Source of the DNA: LMUY01 sp965199095
Lineage (GTDB): Bacteria > Pseudomonadota > Alphaproteobacteria > Acetobacterales > Acetobacteraceae
DNA: 64,000 nt
NCBI GenBank assembly: GCA_965199095.1
Contig: CBDAQM010000003.1
Coordinates: forward strand, 558,001 to 622,000
Direction of reading: 5' to 3'
Shown here: positions 31,004-38,570 of the stretch, piece by piece
How positions within the stretch are numbered: the stretch's first letter is position 1
Layout: every line of letters begins with the position of its first letter
Position numbers and translations under genes: made by a program
The notes under the pieces: generated by a model
What the model was told of the DNA's origin: nothing
Database searches by the model: none
Seen by the model: only the letters and a program-made list of their open reading frames with translations

Positions 31004-34000
31004 TCAATCGACCACCTTTACGATGAAGCTCTGCGCGCGTCTTTTGCTGGGCGTTGAGTCGTCCTGTTGTTTGCGAACCAGCTTCAGCGTCTTGCCCTCG
31101 AATTCGATGGGCGTGTCGAGCATGAATCCCAACCGGCGGCCGATCTTCATGGCGCTGAGGTCTGCGACTCCGCCGTGCTGCTTGAAGAACGCCTTGGCCC
31201 GCTCGGCCTTGGGCTCCTCGCCACCCTGCGGGTGCTCAATCATCTTCAGCACGTCGGCGGCCGTGAAGTAGCTGGTCGGCCATACGTCGTGCAGCACGTC
31301 CAGCACGTCGCCGAGACTGGCAGCCTCCTCGTCCTCACCCTCCACGTCCCGGAAGATGGTGCCGAAGTCGATCAGGCTGGCGGTGAGATCGTTGATCTCA
31401 TGGTGCTCGGCTTCCACCATGCACGCGGCGGCGTGCTCGATAGCGGAGCCAACCAGGTGCCACCAGGCCTTGAACCGCGTCTTGAGTAGCTTTGGTTCGC
31501 GCAGTTGCGGGTTGCCGAGCAGGATGATGTAGAGCGCCCGCAGTATCTTGCCGCGGTTGTCGATGGTGTAGGTAACCGGGTCGGAGTGCGTGAACTTCCG
31601 GTTTTCCGGATCGGCCCGCTCGATGTCCAGCCGGGCCACCAAGCTGCGCGATGCGAGGTCGCCTTTCGGCCCGATGTTGTTGCCAGTAAAGGACAGCACG
31701 GTGAACGCCTGCACAGTCATGGTGGCCGACTGGCCGAGAATGCGGTCGGAGTAGGTCTCGGCAGTCAGGATTTTCTCGACGGTCGGACACGCAATGGTGG
31801 TGCCCAGCGGGATGTTGTCGAACACCATGGCAGCGAGCCCTTCGGACAGGTAGGCCACCAGGGCCTTCCGCCGCTCCTCTTCGTTGAAGGACCAGGCCGC
31901 GGCGGGTGGCTTCTTCCCCGTTACGGCGAGGATCACCATCATGAGCGCGGTGGTCTTCCCGCCGCCCCGCTTGCCGGCCGTGACGAAGAACGCCGGCCGC
32001 TCGGGGAGTAGCACCCGCTCTAGGATGGTCAGCGCCAGTCCGATCAGCACGCATTTACCAGTGAAGCTGGTCGCGACGTCGCACAGCCAGTCATTCACAA
32101 GATAGTCGAGCGCGCGGGCCACCTGCGCGTCCGTCGGCTTCGTGATGTCGCCGACCAGTCGAAGCAGCGGCGGCGGTATGCGAAACACCAGCTTGCGCGG
32201 ACGGTCGATGCCTTGCTGGGCCAGCATGCGTCCGTCCGAGAGAACCAAAGGTGCGGTGACCACGCCACCGACCTTGGGGAGCGCGCTCGCCCGATAGGCC
32301 ATGAAGTGGTCGACGAAACCCTGCGGCAGCGCCACGGATCGCGGGAGCGACTTCTCGGACCCGGGTGTCTCGAACTCGATGTAGCGCTCGATCTCGTGCG
32401 CGAGGCTGAAGCGATCGTGCCGGGACAACAGCGGCATCTCCGGTGCCGGGAGGCGGGTGGTGCTCTTCGTCTCCGCCTGGTTGGCACCGATTGAGTTCAG
32501 CTCGTGCATCAGCATGGGTGGCCGGGCGCGCACCTCCACGGGGTTACCGTCCATGTCGCGCATCGGCGGCTCGACCTCGTCGACCTCGCACATCACCTCG
32601 TCCACCGACCGGATTACCGGGAGGCGCTCGGCATCGGGAGCCGGGGCCGGCAGCAGCACGCGGCCGGTCATGCGGGTGCCATTTGCCCGGTCGCGGGCCT
32701 CCCCAGCCTCGGCTCGCGCTTGCTCGGCTCGGGCGGCCTTGATCTTGGCACCGATCGGTCTCAGGCCGACCTTTGCCAGCTTGCTGGCGATGTCCCGCAG
32801 CCGATGCTCCTCATCGGGGGCGACGTCGGCCTGTAGCAGAAGCCTGACGAACACTTCGACCGCTTCGGCGGGGTCGGCCGCAAAAATCGCGGCCTCGACC
32901 GCCGCGGCGTCATGCTTCAACTCGTAGGCGATGCGACCATGGGCGAAGCTGTTGATCCAGAGCGATCCATCGGCCCGCTGCATGATCTTGGCCTTGCACC
33001 GCCCGTAAGCGACGCCCTCCAGCGGGTCCGCCAGCGTGGCACCGACGAACCGGACGGGTTCCGCCAGCGCGTCGCCGACCGTGCACCCGGCCATATCGGC
33101 CACGTCAAACAGAAGTTCGACAGACGGCAACAGGACGCCACCGCACTGGCGATCAGCCATCCTCTCGGCGAGAGCGGGGCTGATCCCGGTCCGAGCCGCG
33201 ATCCTAGCGCCGTGCTCCTTCACGAACACCTGGCGGGCTGTGGCCACTCCGGGTGAGATGCGATGGCGGTCGGCTGCCTTTAGCTCGTTCACCTTCGAGC
33301 CCTCGACGGTCGTCAGGGACCGGCAGACGGCCGCGGAGTCGAGCGGCTCGCCCTCGGTCGGTGCCGGCGCACGGAGGACAGCGTCCTGCACCAACGGCTC
33401 CAGCAGGATCGGGGCACCCTCGAACACCAACCGCTCGGCCGCAAACACCATGCGGTCCACAATGGATCGCTCCAGGAACTGCCCACCGGCGCCGACCATC
33501 ATCCAGCCCAGCCCGGCAAGCCAGCACCGATCGTGCAGCGCCTTCAGGAAGCGCTCGGCATCACTGCCGTCCTGGATTAGGACGAAGATATGCACCCCGT
33601 CAGAGCCGGGCACCGTCTCGCCCGTGTCGCGTCTAGCGATGCCGGAGCTGGTGGAGCACCGGATTACCCGGGCGGTAAACTCCAAGTCCGGGGCGACCGT
33701 CAGAAGCGCAGACCAGAACCCACCCAGAGCCTTAATCCGTTCGGCTACCTTCTCGGGCATGCCTTTGGTGTCGTAATCGAGCAGAACCATGGACGGCACG
33801 TTGGGCGAGTAACCAATATGGCCCGCCGTGCGGGAGATGATGCTGGGATCTGCGGTGCCGTTCATTTCCGACAGGCGTCTCACCGTGGTGATCTCGACCG
33901 TGTCGGGCAAGTTCGGGCGGAGGGCGCCAAGGGCGATGGCTTGGTCTGACCGGAGGTTGCCAATCAGGCGGGAGAACTCCGTCACGCTGCTGAGGCGGAC

Positions 34001-34126
34001 GCGGGAGGCCGAGCCCCGGCTCATGACGCACGCGGACCCGTCGCTGATCAGTTTGCCGTCCGGTGACAGGCTGATCCGTTTGGTCAATGGCCCCGTGGCG
34101 CTGGTGAGGCCAGTTATCTCAATCAT
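31004..34126 (-). CDS. Large phage replication protein with helicase-like ATPase domain
   Basis: About 1040 residues from the ATG at 34126, which overlaps the preceding stop. The first 350 residues (VPSMVLLDYDTKGMPEKVAE, PGSDGVHIFVLIQDGSDAE) resemble primase-polymerase type domains of phage and plasmid replication proteins. The ATPase is at about 640-900: Walker A in FVTAGKRGGGKTTALMMVIL, Walker B-like LAAMVFDNIPLGTTIACP, then FTVLSFTGNNIGPKGDLASR and SLVARLDIERADPE, a sensor and arginine-finger region of SF3/AAA-like helicases. A C-terminal winged-helix part follows. It probably starts replication at a nearby origin. Confidence 0.75.
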   Translation of the reverse strand: MIEITGLTSATGPLTKRISLSPDGKLISDGSACVMSRGSASRVRLSSVTEFSRLIGNLRSDQAIALGALRPNLPDTVEITTVRRLSEMNGTADPSIISRTAGHIGYSPNVPSMVLLDYDTKGMPEKVAERIKALGGFWSALLTVAPDLEFTARVIRCSTSSGIARRDTGETVPGSDGVHIFVLIQDGSDAERFLKALHDRCWLAGLGWMMVGAGGQFLERSIVDRMVFAAERLVFEGAPILLEPLVQDAVLRAPAPTEGEPLDSAAVCRSLTTVEGSKVNELKAADRHRISPGVATARQVFVKEHGARIAARTGISPALAERMADRQCGGVLLPSVELLFDVADMAGCTVGDALAEPVRFVGATLADPLEGVAYGRCKAKIMQRADGSLWINSFAHGRIAYELKHDAAAVEAAIFAADPAEAVEVFVRLLLQADVAPDEEHRLRDIASKLAKVGLRPIGAKIKAARAEQARAEAGEARDRANGTRMTGRVLLPAPAPDAERLPVIRSVDEVMCEVDEVEPPMRDMDGNPVEVRARPPMLMHELNSIGANQAETKSTTRLPAPEMPLLSRHDRFSLAHEIERYIEFETPGSEKSLPRSVALPQGFVDHFMAYRASALPKVGGVVTAPLVLSDGRMLAQQGIDRPRKLVFRIPPPLLRLVGDITKPTDAQVARALDYLVNDWLCDVATSFTGKCVLIGLALTILERVLLPERPAFFVTAGKRGGGKTTALMMVILAVTGKKPPAAAWSFNEEERRKALVAYLSEGLAAMVFDNIPLGTTIACPTVEKILTAETYSDRILGQSATMTVQAFTVLSFTGNNIGPKGDLASRSLVARLDIERADPENRKFTHSDPVTYTIDNRGKILRALYIILLGNPQLREPKLLKTRFKAWWHLVGSAIEHAAACMVEAEHHEINDLTASLIDFGTIFRDVEGEDEEAASLGDVLDVLHDVWPTSYFTAADVLKMIEHPQGGEEPKAERAKAFFKQHGGVADLSAMKIGRRLGFMLDTPIEFEGKTLKLVRKQQDDSTPSKRRAQSFIVKVVD

Positions 34127-34461
34127 GCGGGCACCACCCTGCGCTGCATCAAGGCCGCGATGGCCAGGGCGCTCTCCAGGTGGAACCGGACCGATAGGAT
34201 CGGCTCGGGACGCTGAGCCAGCAACAGGAGAGCGACGCCGGCCCAGATGTATTCCAGCGTCTCGTTCTGGATCCGCTCCGGGATGGCCTCGGCCATTGCA
34301 TCGTTGGCGAGAACCCAGACGCGCGTGATCTCCGCGCCCGGCACCCGGCGGACGACAGCGCGGTGTTCGCAATCGGCGATCGTCGTGAGGCTCAGGTCCC
34401 GCCGGCTGCGATGAAGGCTTCGTCCGCTGCCCGCGTAAACAGCACCGGGGAAGCGCATCAT
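34123..34461 (-). CDS. Phage hypothetical protein in the replication operon
   Basis: About 112 residues, ATG 34461; coupled on both sides by ATGA overlaps. Polar start (RSLHRSRRDLSLTTIADCEH), then ITRVWVLANDAMAEAIPERI and a hydrophobic helix (LEYIWAGVALLLLAQRPEPI). No family recognised. Confidence 0.55.
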   Translation of the reverse strand: MMRFPGAVYAGSGRSLHRSRRDLSLTTIADCEHRAVVRRVPGAEITRVWVLANDAMAEAIPERIQNETLEYIWAGVALLLLAQRPEPILSVRFHLESALAIAALMQRRVVPA

Positions 34462-34766
34462 GGAATCGCCTCCGGATGCGCCGCGCGGAGTGCGTCGACT
34501 ACGGCGGCAGAGAACCGTTCACGGACCTGCTTGGAGGCGAACTCCACCACCGGCGAGTAGCGGATCTTCCCATTGGCGTCCTTCAGAGCGATGCCATCAC
34601 GGTCGATCATTGGCTTGGAGGGTGGACTGGCCCACGCTCCCCGCTCCCCGCTCAGGATCGTTACGTCCACAAGGATTAGGCCCGATGGCATCTCGATTTT
34701 GGCGAAGCCCAGGAGAGAGCCCTTGCGCATGGGCCGCCAATCGCGGATTTGTACGACGGCGCTCAT
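34458..34766 (-). CDS. SpoVG-like small phage protein
   Basis: About 102 residues. The pattern RKGSLLGFAKIEMPSGLILV, DVTILSGERGAWASPPSKP and YSPVVEFASKQVRERFSAAV follows the fold of SpoVG-like nucleic-acid-binding proteins (strand, V-I-x-G-x-x-G-x-W-x-x-P-P-S-K-P, then helix). Such proteins occur in phage and plasmid replication or recombination operons. Coupled to genes on both sides. Confidence 0.6.
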   Translation of the reverse strand: MSAVVQIRDWRPMRKGSLLGFAKIEMPSGLILVDVTILSGERGAWASPPSKPMIDRDGIALKDANGKIRYSPVVEFASKQVRERFSAAVVDALRAAHPEAIP

Positions 34767-35266
34767 TGCACTTCCTCTCTCGTCAGAGGTAGCGGGTGCA
34801 CACCCGGCGCAGTCGGGCGCTTGAACACGGCGGCGATCTGATGCGGCGCGTTCTGCACCACGCCTGCCCAGCCCATCAGGTGCTCACTGGACGTCTCGAC
34901 CAGGAGGACGCGCCCCCACTGGATCGCCATGACAACCGCGCGAGAGTAATCATCGGCCGTCCCGCCGGTCCCATGCACCAGGGCCGCGCTCGCCCAGTAC
35001 AGCAGCTTGCGCGTAGCGACCCATCCAGTCGGGCCGGTGCTGGCGTAATCGTCGTCGCCGATCAGCACGACACTCGCCCTGCCGGTGCGGTCGAGGCGCT
35101 TGAGGGGCGGCGTGCCGTCCCGGACCACCTCGCAAAGGGAGATGACCCCCATCTGCGCCGCCCGGTAGAGCGGCACCTTAAAGGCGTACTGCGTCTGCGA
35201 CAGGTGCGCGATGATGCGTGCGAACTGGTCCTGGGTGGAGACCTCGGCATAGGCGGGGCTGGTCAT
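34763..35266 (-). CDS. Phage hypothetical protein in the replication operon
   Basis: About 167 residues from the ATG at 35266, in an ATGA overlap. Features: FARIIAHLSQTQYAFKVPLY, ASVVLIGDDDYASTGPTGWV, ALVHGTGGTADDYSRAVVMA and IQWGRVLLVETSSEHLMGWA. The GDD-Y...G-T-G-G arrangement is distinctive but not assignable to a family. It lies between the SpoVG-like gene and a 61-residue leader gene. Confidence 0.6.
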   Translation of the reverse strand: MTSPAYAEVSTQDQFARIIAHLSQTQYAFKVPLYRAAQMGVISLCEVVRDGTPPLKRLDRTGRASVVLIGDDDYASTGPTGWVATRKLLYWASAALVHGTGGTADDYSRAVVMAIQWGRVLLVETSSEHLMGWAGVVQNAPHQIAAVFKRPTAPGVHPLPLTREEVQ

Positions 35267-35448
35267 GACGACACCCCGGCACGAAGGTCTTCGGCCTGGC
35301 GACTGAGAAATTCTGCCCGAGCCACGTGACCGAGCTGGAGCTCGATGTCGGCGGCTCGGTCGAGTCGGACTGGGTCCGCGGCGCGATCCCAGTAGCCCTG
35401 CCTGGATGAGCGGTGATGGTAGGCCTTGTTGGGGAAGTCGGACGGCAT
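35263..35448 (-). CDS. Small phage protein, first gene of the replication operon
   Basis: About 61 residues. The ATG at 35448 follows GGAGG by five to six bases. Sequence FPNKAYHHRSSRQGYWDRAA then LDRAADIELQLGHVARAEFL is charged and helical. Stop overlaps the next start. Function unknown. Confidence 0.5.
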   Translation of the reverse strand: MPSDFPNKAYHHRSSRQGYWDRAADPVRLDRAADIELQLGHVARAEFLSRQAEDLRAGVSS

Positions 35449-35578
35449 AGGCACCTCCAGAGGGAGGCGCAGGAGACGCTTGCAGAGCGGAGAGTGCGCG
35501 GCTATCTTTCGGGTGCTGAGGCCGACTGCCGAGAACGATTTCCACCCCTGCGCCTTGCCCGCGCGGGGGTTTTTCGTT

Positions 35579-35791
35579 CTAAGCAGCCTTCGCCGGGCGG
35601 AACGTCGCGGCGGGCAGGCTGGCCAGGTAAGCCCGTATGGACTCCACCAGCACGAGCGTGCGGCTACCGGCCTTCACGGCGCGCAGATTACCGTTGGCGA
35701 GCTCGCGGTAGACCGCGCTGCGGCTCATGCCGCTGAAGGTGACCGCCTCTGCGATCGGAACGGCGAGGGGATCAATGCGAGTCGGCTGCAT
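35579..35791 (-). CDS. AlpA-like excisionase/regulator, copy 1
   Basis: About 70 residues from the ATG at 35791, eight bases after GGAG. The winged-helix pattern VPIAEAVTFSGMSRSAVYRE, LANGNLRAVKAGSRTLVLVE, SIRAYLASLPAATF is that of AlpA/excisionase-type DNA-binding proteins. These bind near attachment sites or operon promoters. A close relative is at 36814-37068; the two enclose a small cargo operon. Confidence 0.75.
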   Translation of the reverse strand: MQPTRIDPLAVPIAEAVTFSGMSRSAVYRELANGNLRAVKAGSRTLVLVESIRAYLASLPAATFRPAKAA

Positions 35792-35934
35792 CGGGGACAT
35801 CTCCACACGGCGCGGGACAATCCGCTGCACCGGTGGACAGACCCTGGCTGCTGCCTAAGTGGCGAGGAATGATAACAATGTTGAGGAACTAGAGTGTTAT
35901 CATCACAAACCCCGGGCTTGGTTTTGCAACTGTC

Positions 35935-36669
35935 CTACCGCCAGTCGTCCCAGGTCTTACCCTGGGCTGCTAAATCCATCGAGAACAAGCGCCATTCTTC
36001 AAGATTTCTTCCGGTCGCGTTCTGGATTGATCGGCCAAGCGAAGGATTGATGCTCTCCACGCGGTCATGATGCCGCCCTAACCAGGCGGCTAGTGCCGCA
36101 CGGGTAGGAGCCTTGCTGCTTGCATCGACAAATCCGCGTCGAGTTAGAACAGAATAAACGAGTCCAACAAACCTAGATTGAGCGACAAGACTGAAGACAC
36201 CAAGGTCCAGAGACTTCCAGATCGTGAATGTGTCACGGGCAATGACTAGAGATACAGGATGCCAAGGCTGACGAGGAGCAGTTGGAGGCGTCCACTCATC
36301 AAATACCACTTCCGCAATAGTTGAGATTGGCCATTGGCTTAGAAGCTCTCGAAGTGAAAGGAGCCATTGCCTCACTTCACGATTGTTTTCGACGTTGGTT
36401 GAGGTGGCCGCGGTGCGAACGCCGGTTTCAAGGGTCTGAAGAGCCGAAAGTATGGGGGTCGACTTGCGATTAGGTTTGTCTCTCTTGTCTGATGGAGCGG
36501 GGATGGAATTCCAACGGGCAGCAACAACAACGAGCACCGGCCGCACCGGGATCGAGTGTTTGCCTAACGGTCCGGCAAACCACTTCGACAGTATGTCTGC
36601 CGACAGTGGTTCGGAGTTGGTTTGCTTCAAGGCTCTGTAATTAGCACGGTTCATATGGCCGTTCGCCAT
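35935..36669 (-). CDS. Hypothetical protein in cargo between two AlpA-like genes
   Basis: About 244 residues, ATG 36669 (alternative 36654), overlapping the preceding short gene by 29 bases. Segments: KWFAGPLGKHSIPVRPVLV, VARWNSIPAPSDKRD, VRQWLLSLRELLSQWPISTI, AEVVFDEWTPPTAPRQPWHP, VSLVIARDTFTIWKSLDLGV. No recognised domain or membrane span. It is less GC-rich than its neighbours. The site beside the integrase and its isolation from phage functions suggest a passenger, perhaps a defence gene; this is unproven. Confidence 0.55.
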   Translation of the reverse strand: MANGHMNRANYRALKQTNSEPLSADILSKWFAGPLGKHSIPVRPVLVVVAARWNSIPAPSDKRDKPNRKSTPILSALQTLETGVRTAATSTNVENNREVRQWLLSLRELLSQWPISTIAEVVFDEWTPPTAPRQPWHPVSLVIARDTFTIWKSLDLGVFSLVAQSRFVGLVYSVLTRRGFVDASSKAPTRAALAAWLGRHHDRVESINPSLGRSIQNATGRNLEEWRLFSMDLAAQGKTWDDWR

Positions 36670-36817
36670 CGACCACGATGTTTACGGCCACAAAGATAAG
36701 CTTACCTGTTGAAGGTCGTTCCGCCAGACAGTGCGTCCGCAAAAACGACAGGTTAACAGGCGTGCAGGCTACGTTGGCCGTCGTGCTTGATGAAACGGCA
36801 GACGCGTTAGCCGTCAC
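36641..36817 (-). CDS. 58-residue cargo protein coupled to AlpA-like copy 2
   Basis: A GTG at 36817 overlaps the stop of the AlpA-like gene (GTGA). The product MTANASAVSSSTTANVACTP, then VNLSFLRTHCLAERPSTGK, LIFVAVNIVVDGERPYEPC ends at 36641, inside the start of the 244-residue gene. The chained overlaps make one operon: AlpA-like, 58-residue, 244-residue. No family recognised. Confidence 0.45.
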   Translation of the reverse strand: MTANASAVSSSTTANVACTPVNLSFLRTHCLAERPSTGKLIFVAVNIVVDGERPYEPC

Positions 36818-37068
36818 GTAGCTTCTGAGACTGACTTCGTATTGCTGCTCCGAGAACTCGGAGGCATTCGAAACCTCGCCTCCGGCAGCCCCGCCAAATA
36901 CCCTCGGATACTGTCCACCATCACCAGCGTCCGCGAGCCCTGCTTCACGGCTCGGAGCCGTCCGGCGCCCAGTTCGCGATAGATCGCAGACCGGCTCATG
37001 CCGCTGATCTGGCTGGCTTTGGGGATAGGAACCGCAATCGGCTCGATGCTGTAGATGTGCGTGGACAT
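36814..37068 (-). CDS. AlpA-like excisionase/regulator, copy 2
   Basis: About 84 residues, ATG 37068 after AGGAGA. VPIPKASQISGMSRSAIYRE, LGAGRLRAVKQGSRTLVMVD, SIRGYLAGLPEARF closely matches copy 1 at 35579, but the last 15 residues differ. It is the copy next to the integrase and so the likelier excisionase. It leads a small operon with the two downstream cargo genes. Confidence 0.75.
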   Translation of the reverse strand: MSTHIYSIEPIAVPIPKASQISGMSRSAIYRELGAGRLRAVKQGSRTLVMVDSIRGYLAGLPEARFRMPPSSRSSNTKSVSEAT

Positions 37069-37163
37069 CAGTCTTCTCCTGAGCGCCGACCACGCTGGCG
37101 CCGTATGAAAATCGTGACCGATGGATCCGCAAAGGACGAAGGAAAATCGACATTACAAATTGT

Positions 37164-38375
37164 TCATGCCGGGACAGCACGGATCGGCACCACGACGGCC
37201 CCGCCTGCAACGATCCCGTCGAGCGCATCTGCCAGCCGTTGAAGCGCAACGGCCACCTGGGGCCGATACCGCGACCGATTATAGATTGATGCAACCCTGG
37301 ACTTGATGACGACGTGGTTCAGAGCCGCCTCGACGATCTCCGGCGTCTCGCCCATGTCGCCCAGCATGGTAGCCCCTGTCCGGCGGAGGTCGTGCCGGGT
37401 CCAGCCGGATGTGCCGCTCGCCTCCATGATGACCTTTGTGGCGCGGTCCCAGTTGGTCAGGTGGCCGCCCGTCCGGCTTCCGAATACCAACGCCCCTGAA
37501 CCTCGCTGCGGCAGGCTGCGTAGAAGCGCGTCAGCTTGGGCGGAGAGTGGCACTATATGCTCGAACCCGTTCTTGGATGCTCCGGCCGGGATGCGCCATG
37601 TTCCCGCCTGGAGGTCTACGTCGCGCCATCGCGCCCCACAGACTTCCTCCCGCCGGGCCAGGGTCAGCAGCATGAACCGGAGTGCTGCGGCATAGGGTCG
37701 GTCCGACGCCGATAGGGCCGGGAGCAGCTTTCCGAGCTCCTCCCGTGTTACGACCCGGTCCCGCTCGCTCTTTGCGGCCGGAACGCGAACCTCAAGCAGC
37801 GACGCATCCGCCAGGTATGTACGCCCAGCCGCCCATTTGAGCACCGGCCGCAAGCCGTTTACGGCACCCGACGCCTGCTGAGGCGAGGGATAGCTGTCCG
37901 CCGTGATCTGGAGATCCTGACGGGTGATGGCCGGGATCGGCTGATGGAGGTGGTCCTTGAACACCATCTCGACCCTGCGCCGCGTCTCCGGCCAGCTCTT
38001 CAGCTTGCTGGCGACCTTTGTGGTGTAGAGCTTGATCAACGCATCGAGCGTGCCGACGCCCGCCTTCGCCTCGCGACCGATCGCCCGGGTGCGCTTGGCT
38101 TCCGCGATGGGATCGGCGCCGCCCCGCACCTTGACACGCATGTCTCGGGCAGCGTCGCGGGCCACGGCCAAGCCGTCCTTCGGCCAGTCCCCGACCTGGA
38201 AGCGTCGCATCCGGCCGAACTTGTCTCGGCAAGCCAGCACCCAAGTGCCGCGGCCCGCGGTCCCGGCACGGAAGCGCAAGCCGGGTAGCCCCTCGTCGGA
38301 CAACTCCACCCGTTTGCCTTCGTCCCGCTCCCGCAGCGCTCGGGCGATTGCCTTGTCAGTAAGCCGGACAGGCAT
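37164..38375 (-). CDS. Tyrosine recombinase integrase
   Basis: About 403 residues from the ATG at 38375, six to seven bases after AGGGGGT. The N-terminal arm-binding part (GLPGLRFRAGTAGRGTWVLA) is of the P4-type DUF4102 kind. Core-binding region follows, then the catalytic domain: LLTLARREEVCGARWRDVD (Arg I), TRHDLRRTGATML (His-x-x-Arg), LNHVVIKSRVASIYNRSRY with the nucleophile tyrosine. It integrates the element at the glycosyltransferase target; attR is about 200 bases away. All catalytic residues are present, so it may still be active. Confidence 0.92.
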   Translation of the reverse strand: MPVRLTDKAIARALRERDEGKRVELSDEGLPGLRFRAGTAGRGTWVLACRDKFGRMRRFQVGDWPKDGLAVARDAARDMRVKVRGGADPIAEAKRTRAIGREAKAGVGTLDALIKLYTTKVASKLKSWPETRRRVEMVFKDHLHQPIPAITRQDLQITADSYPSPQQASGAVNGLRPVLKWAAGRTYLADASLLEVRVPAAKSERDRVVTREELGKLLPALSASDRPYAAALRFMLLTLARREEVCGARWRDVDLQAGTWRIPAGASKNGFEHIVPLSAQADALLRSLPQRGSGALVFGSRTGGHLTNWDRATKVIMEASGTSGWTRHDLRRTGATMLGDMGETPEIVEAALNHVVIKSRVASIYNRSRYRPQVAVALQRLADALDGIVAGGAVVVPIRAVPA

Positions 38376-38400
38376 GGTCGTCACCCCCTGCAGAATCCTG

Positions 38401-38422
38401 GGGCTTCAAAGGGGCTTCAGAG
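38401..38422 (+). repeat. Right arm-type integrase repeats
   Basis: GGGCTTCAAA then GGGGCTTCAGAG, 20/22 identical to 313-334 and in the same orientation. It lies between the integrase start and attR, about 150 bases from the core. Inferred integrase arm site. Confidence 0.55.
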
Positions 38423-38570
38423 AAACCGGAACAAAGGTGGACGTTGCGGGACAGCATGAGACAGAAGTTATCGGTTTTTCCCGCCCCTATTGCAAGCCCG
38501 ATCAGTAGGTTGCCTGCCAGCCAGGGATAGCCTTGGACGGCCGGGGACTCTGGCCCGCCATGATGAACCG

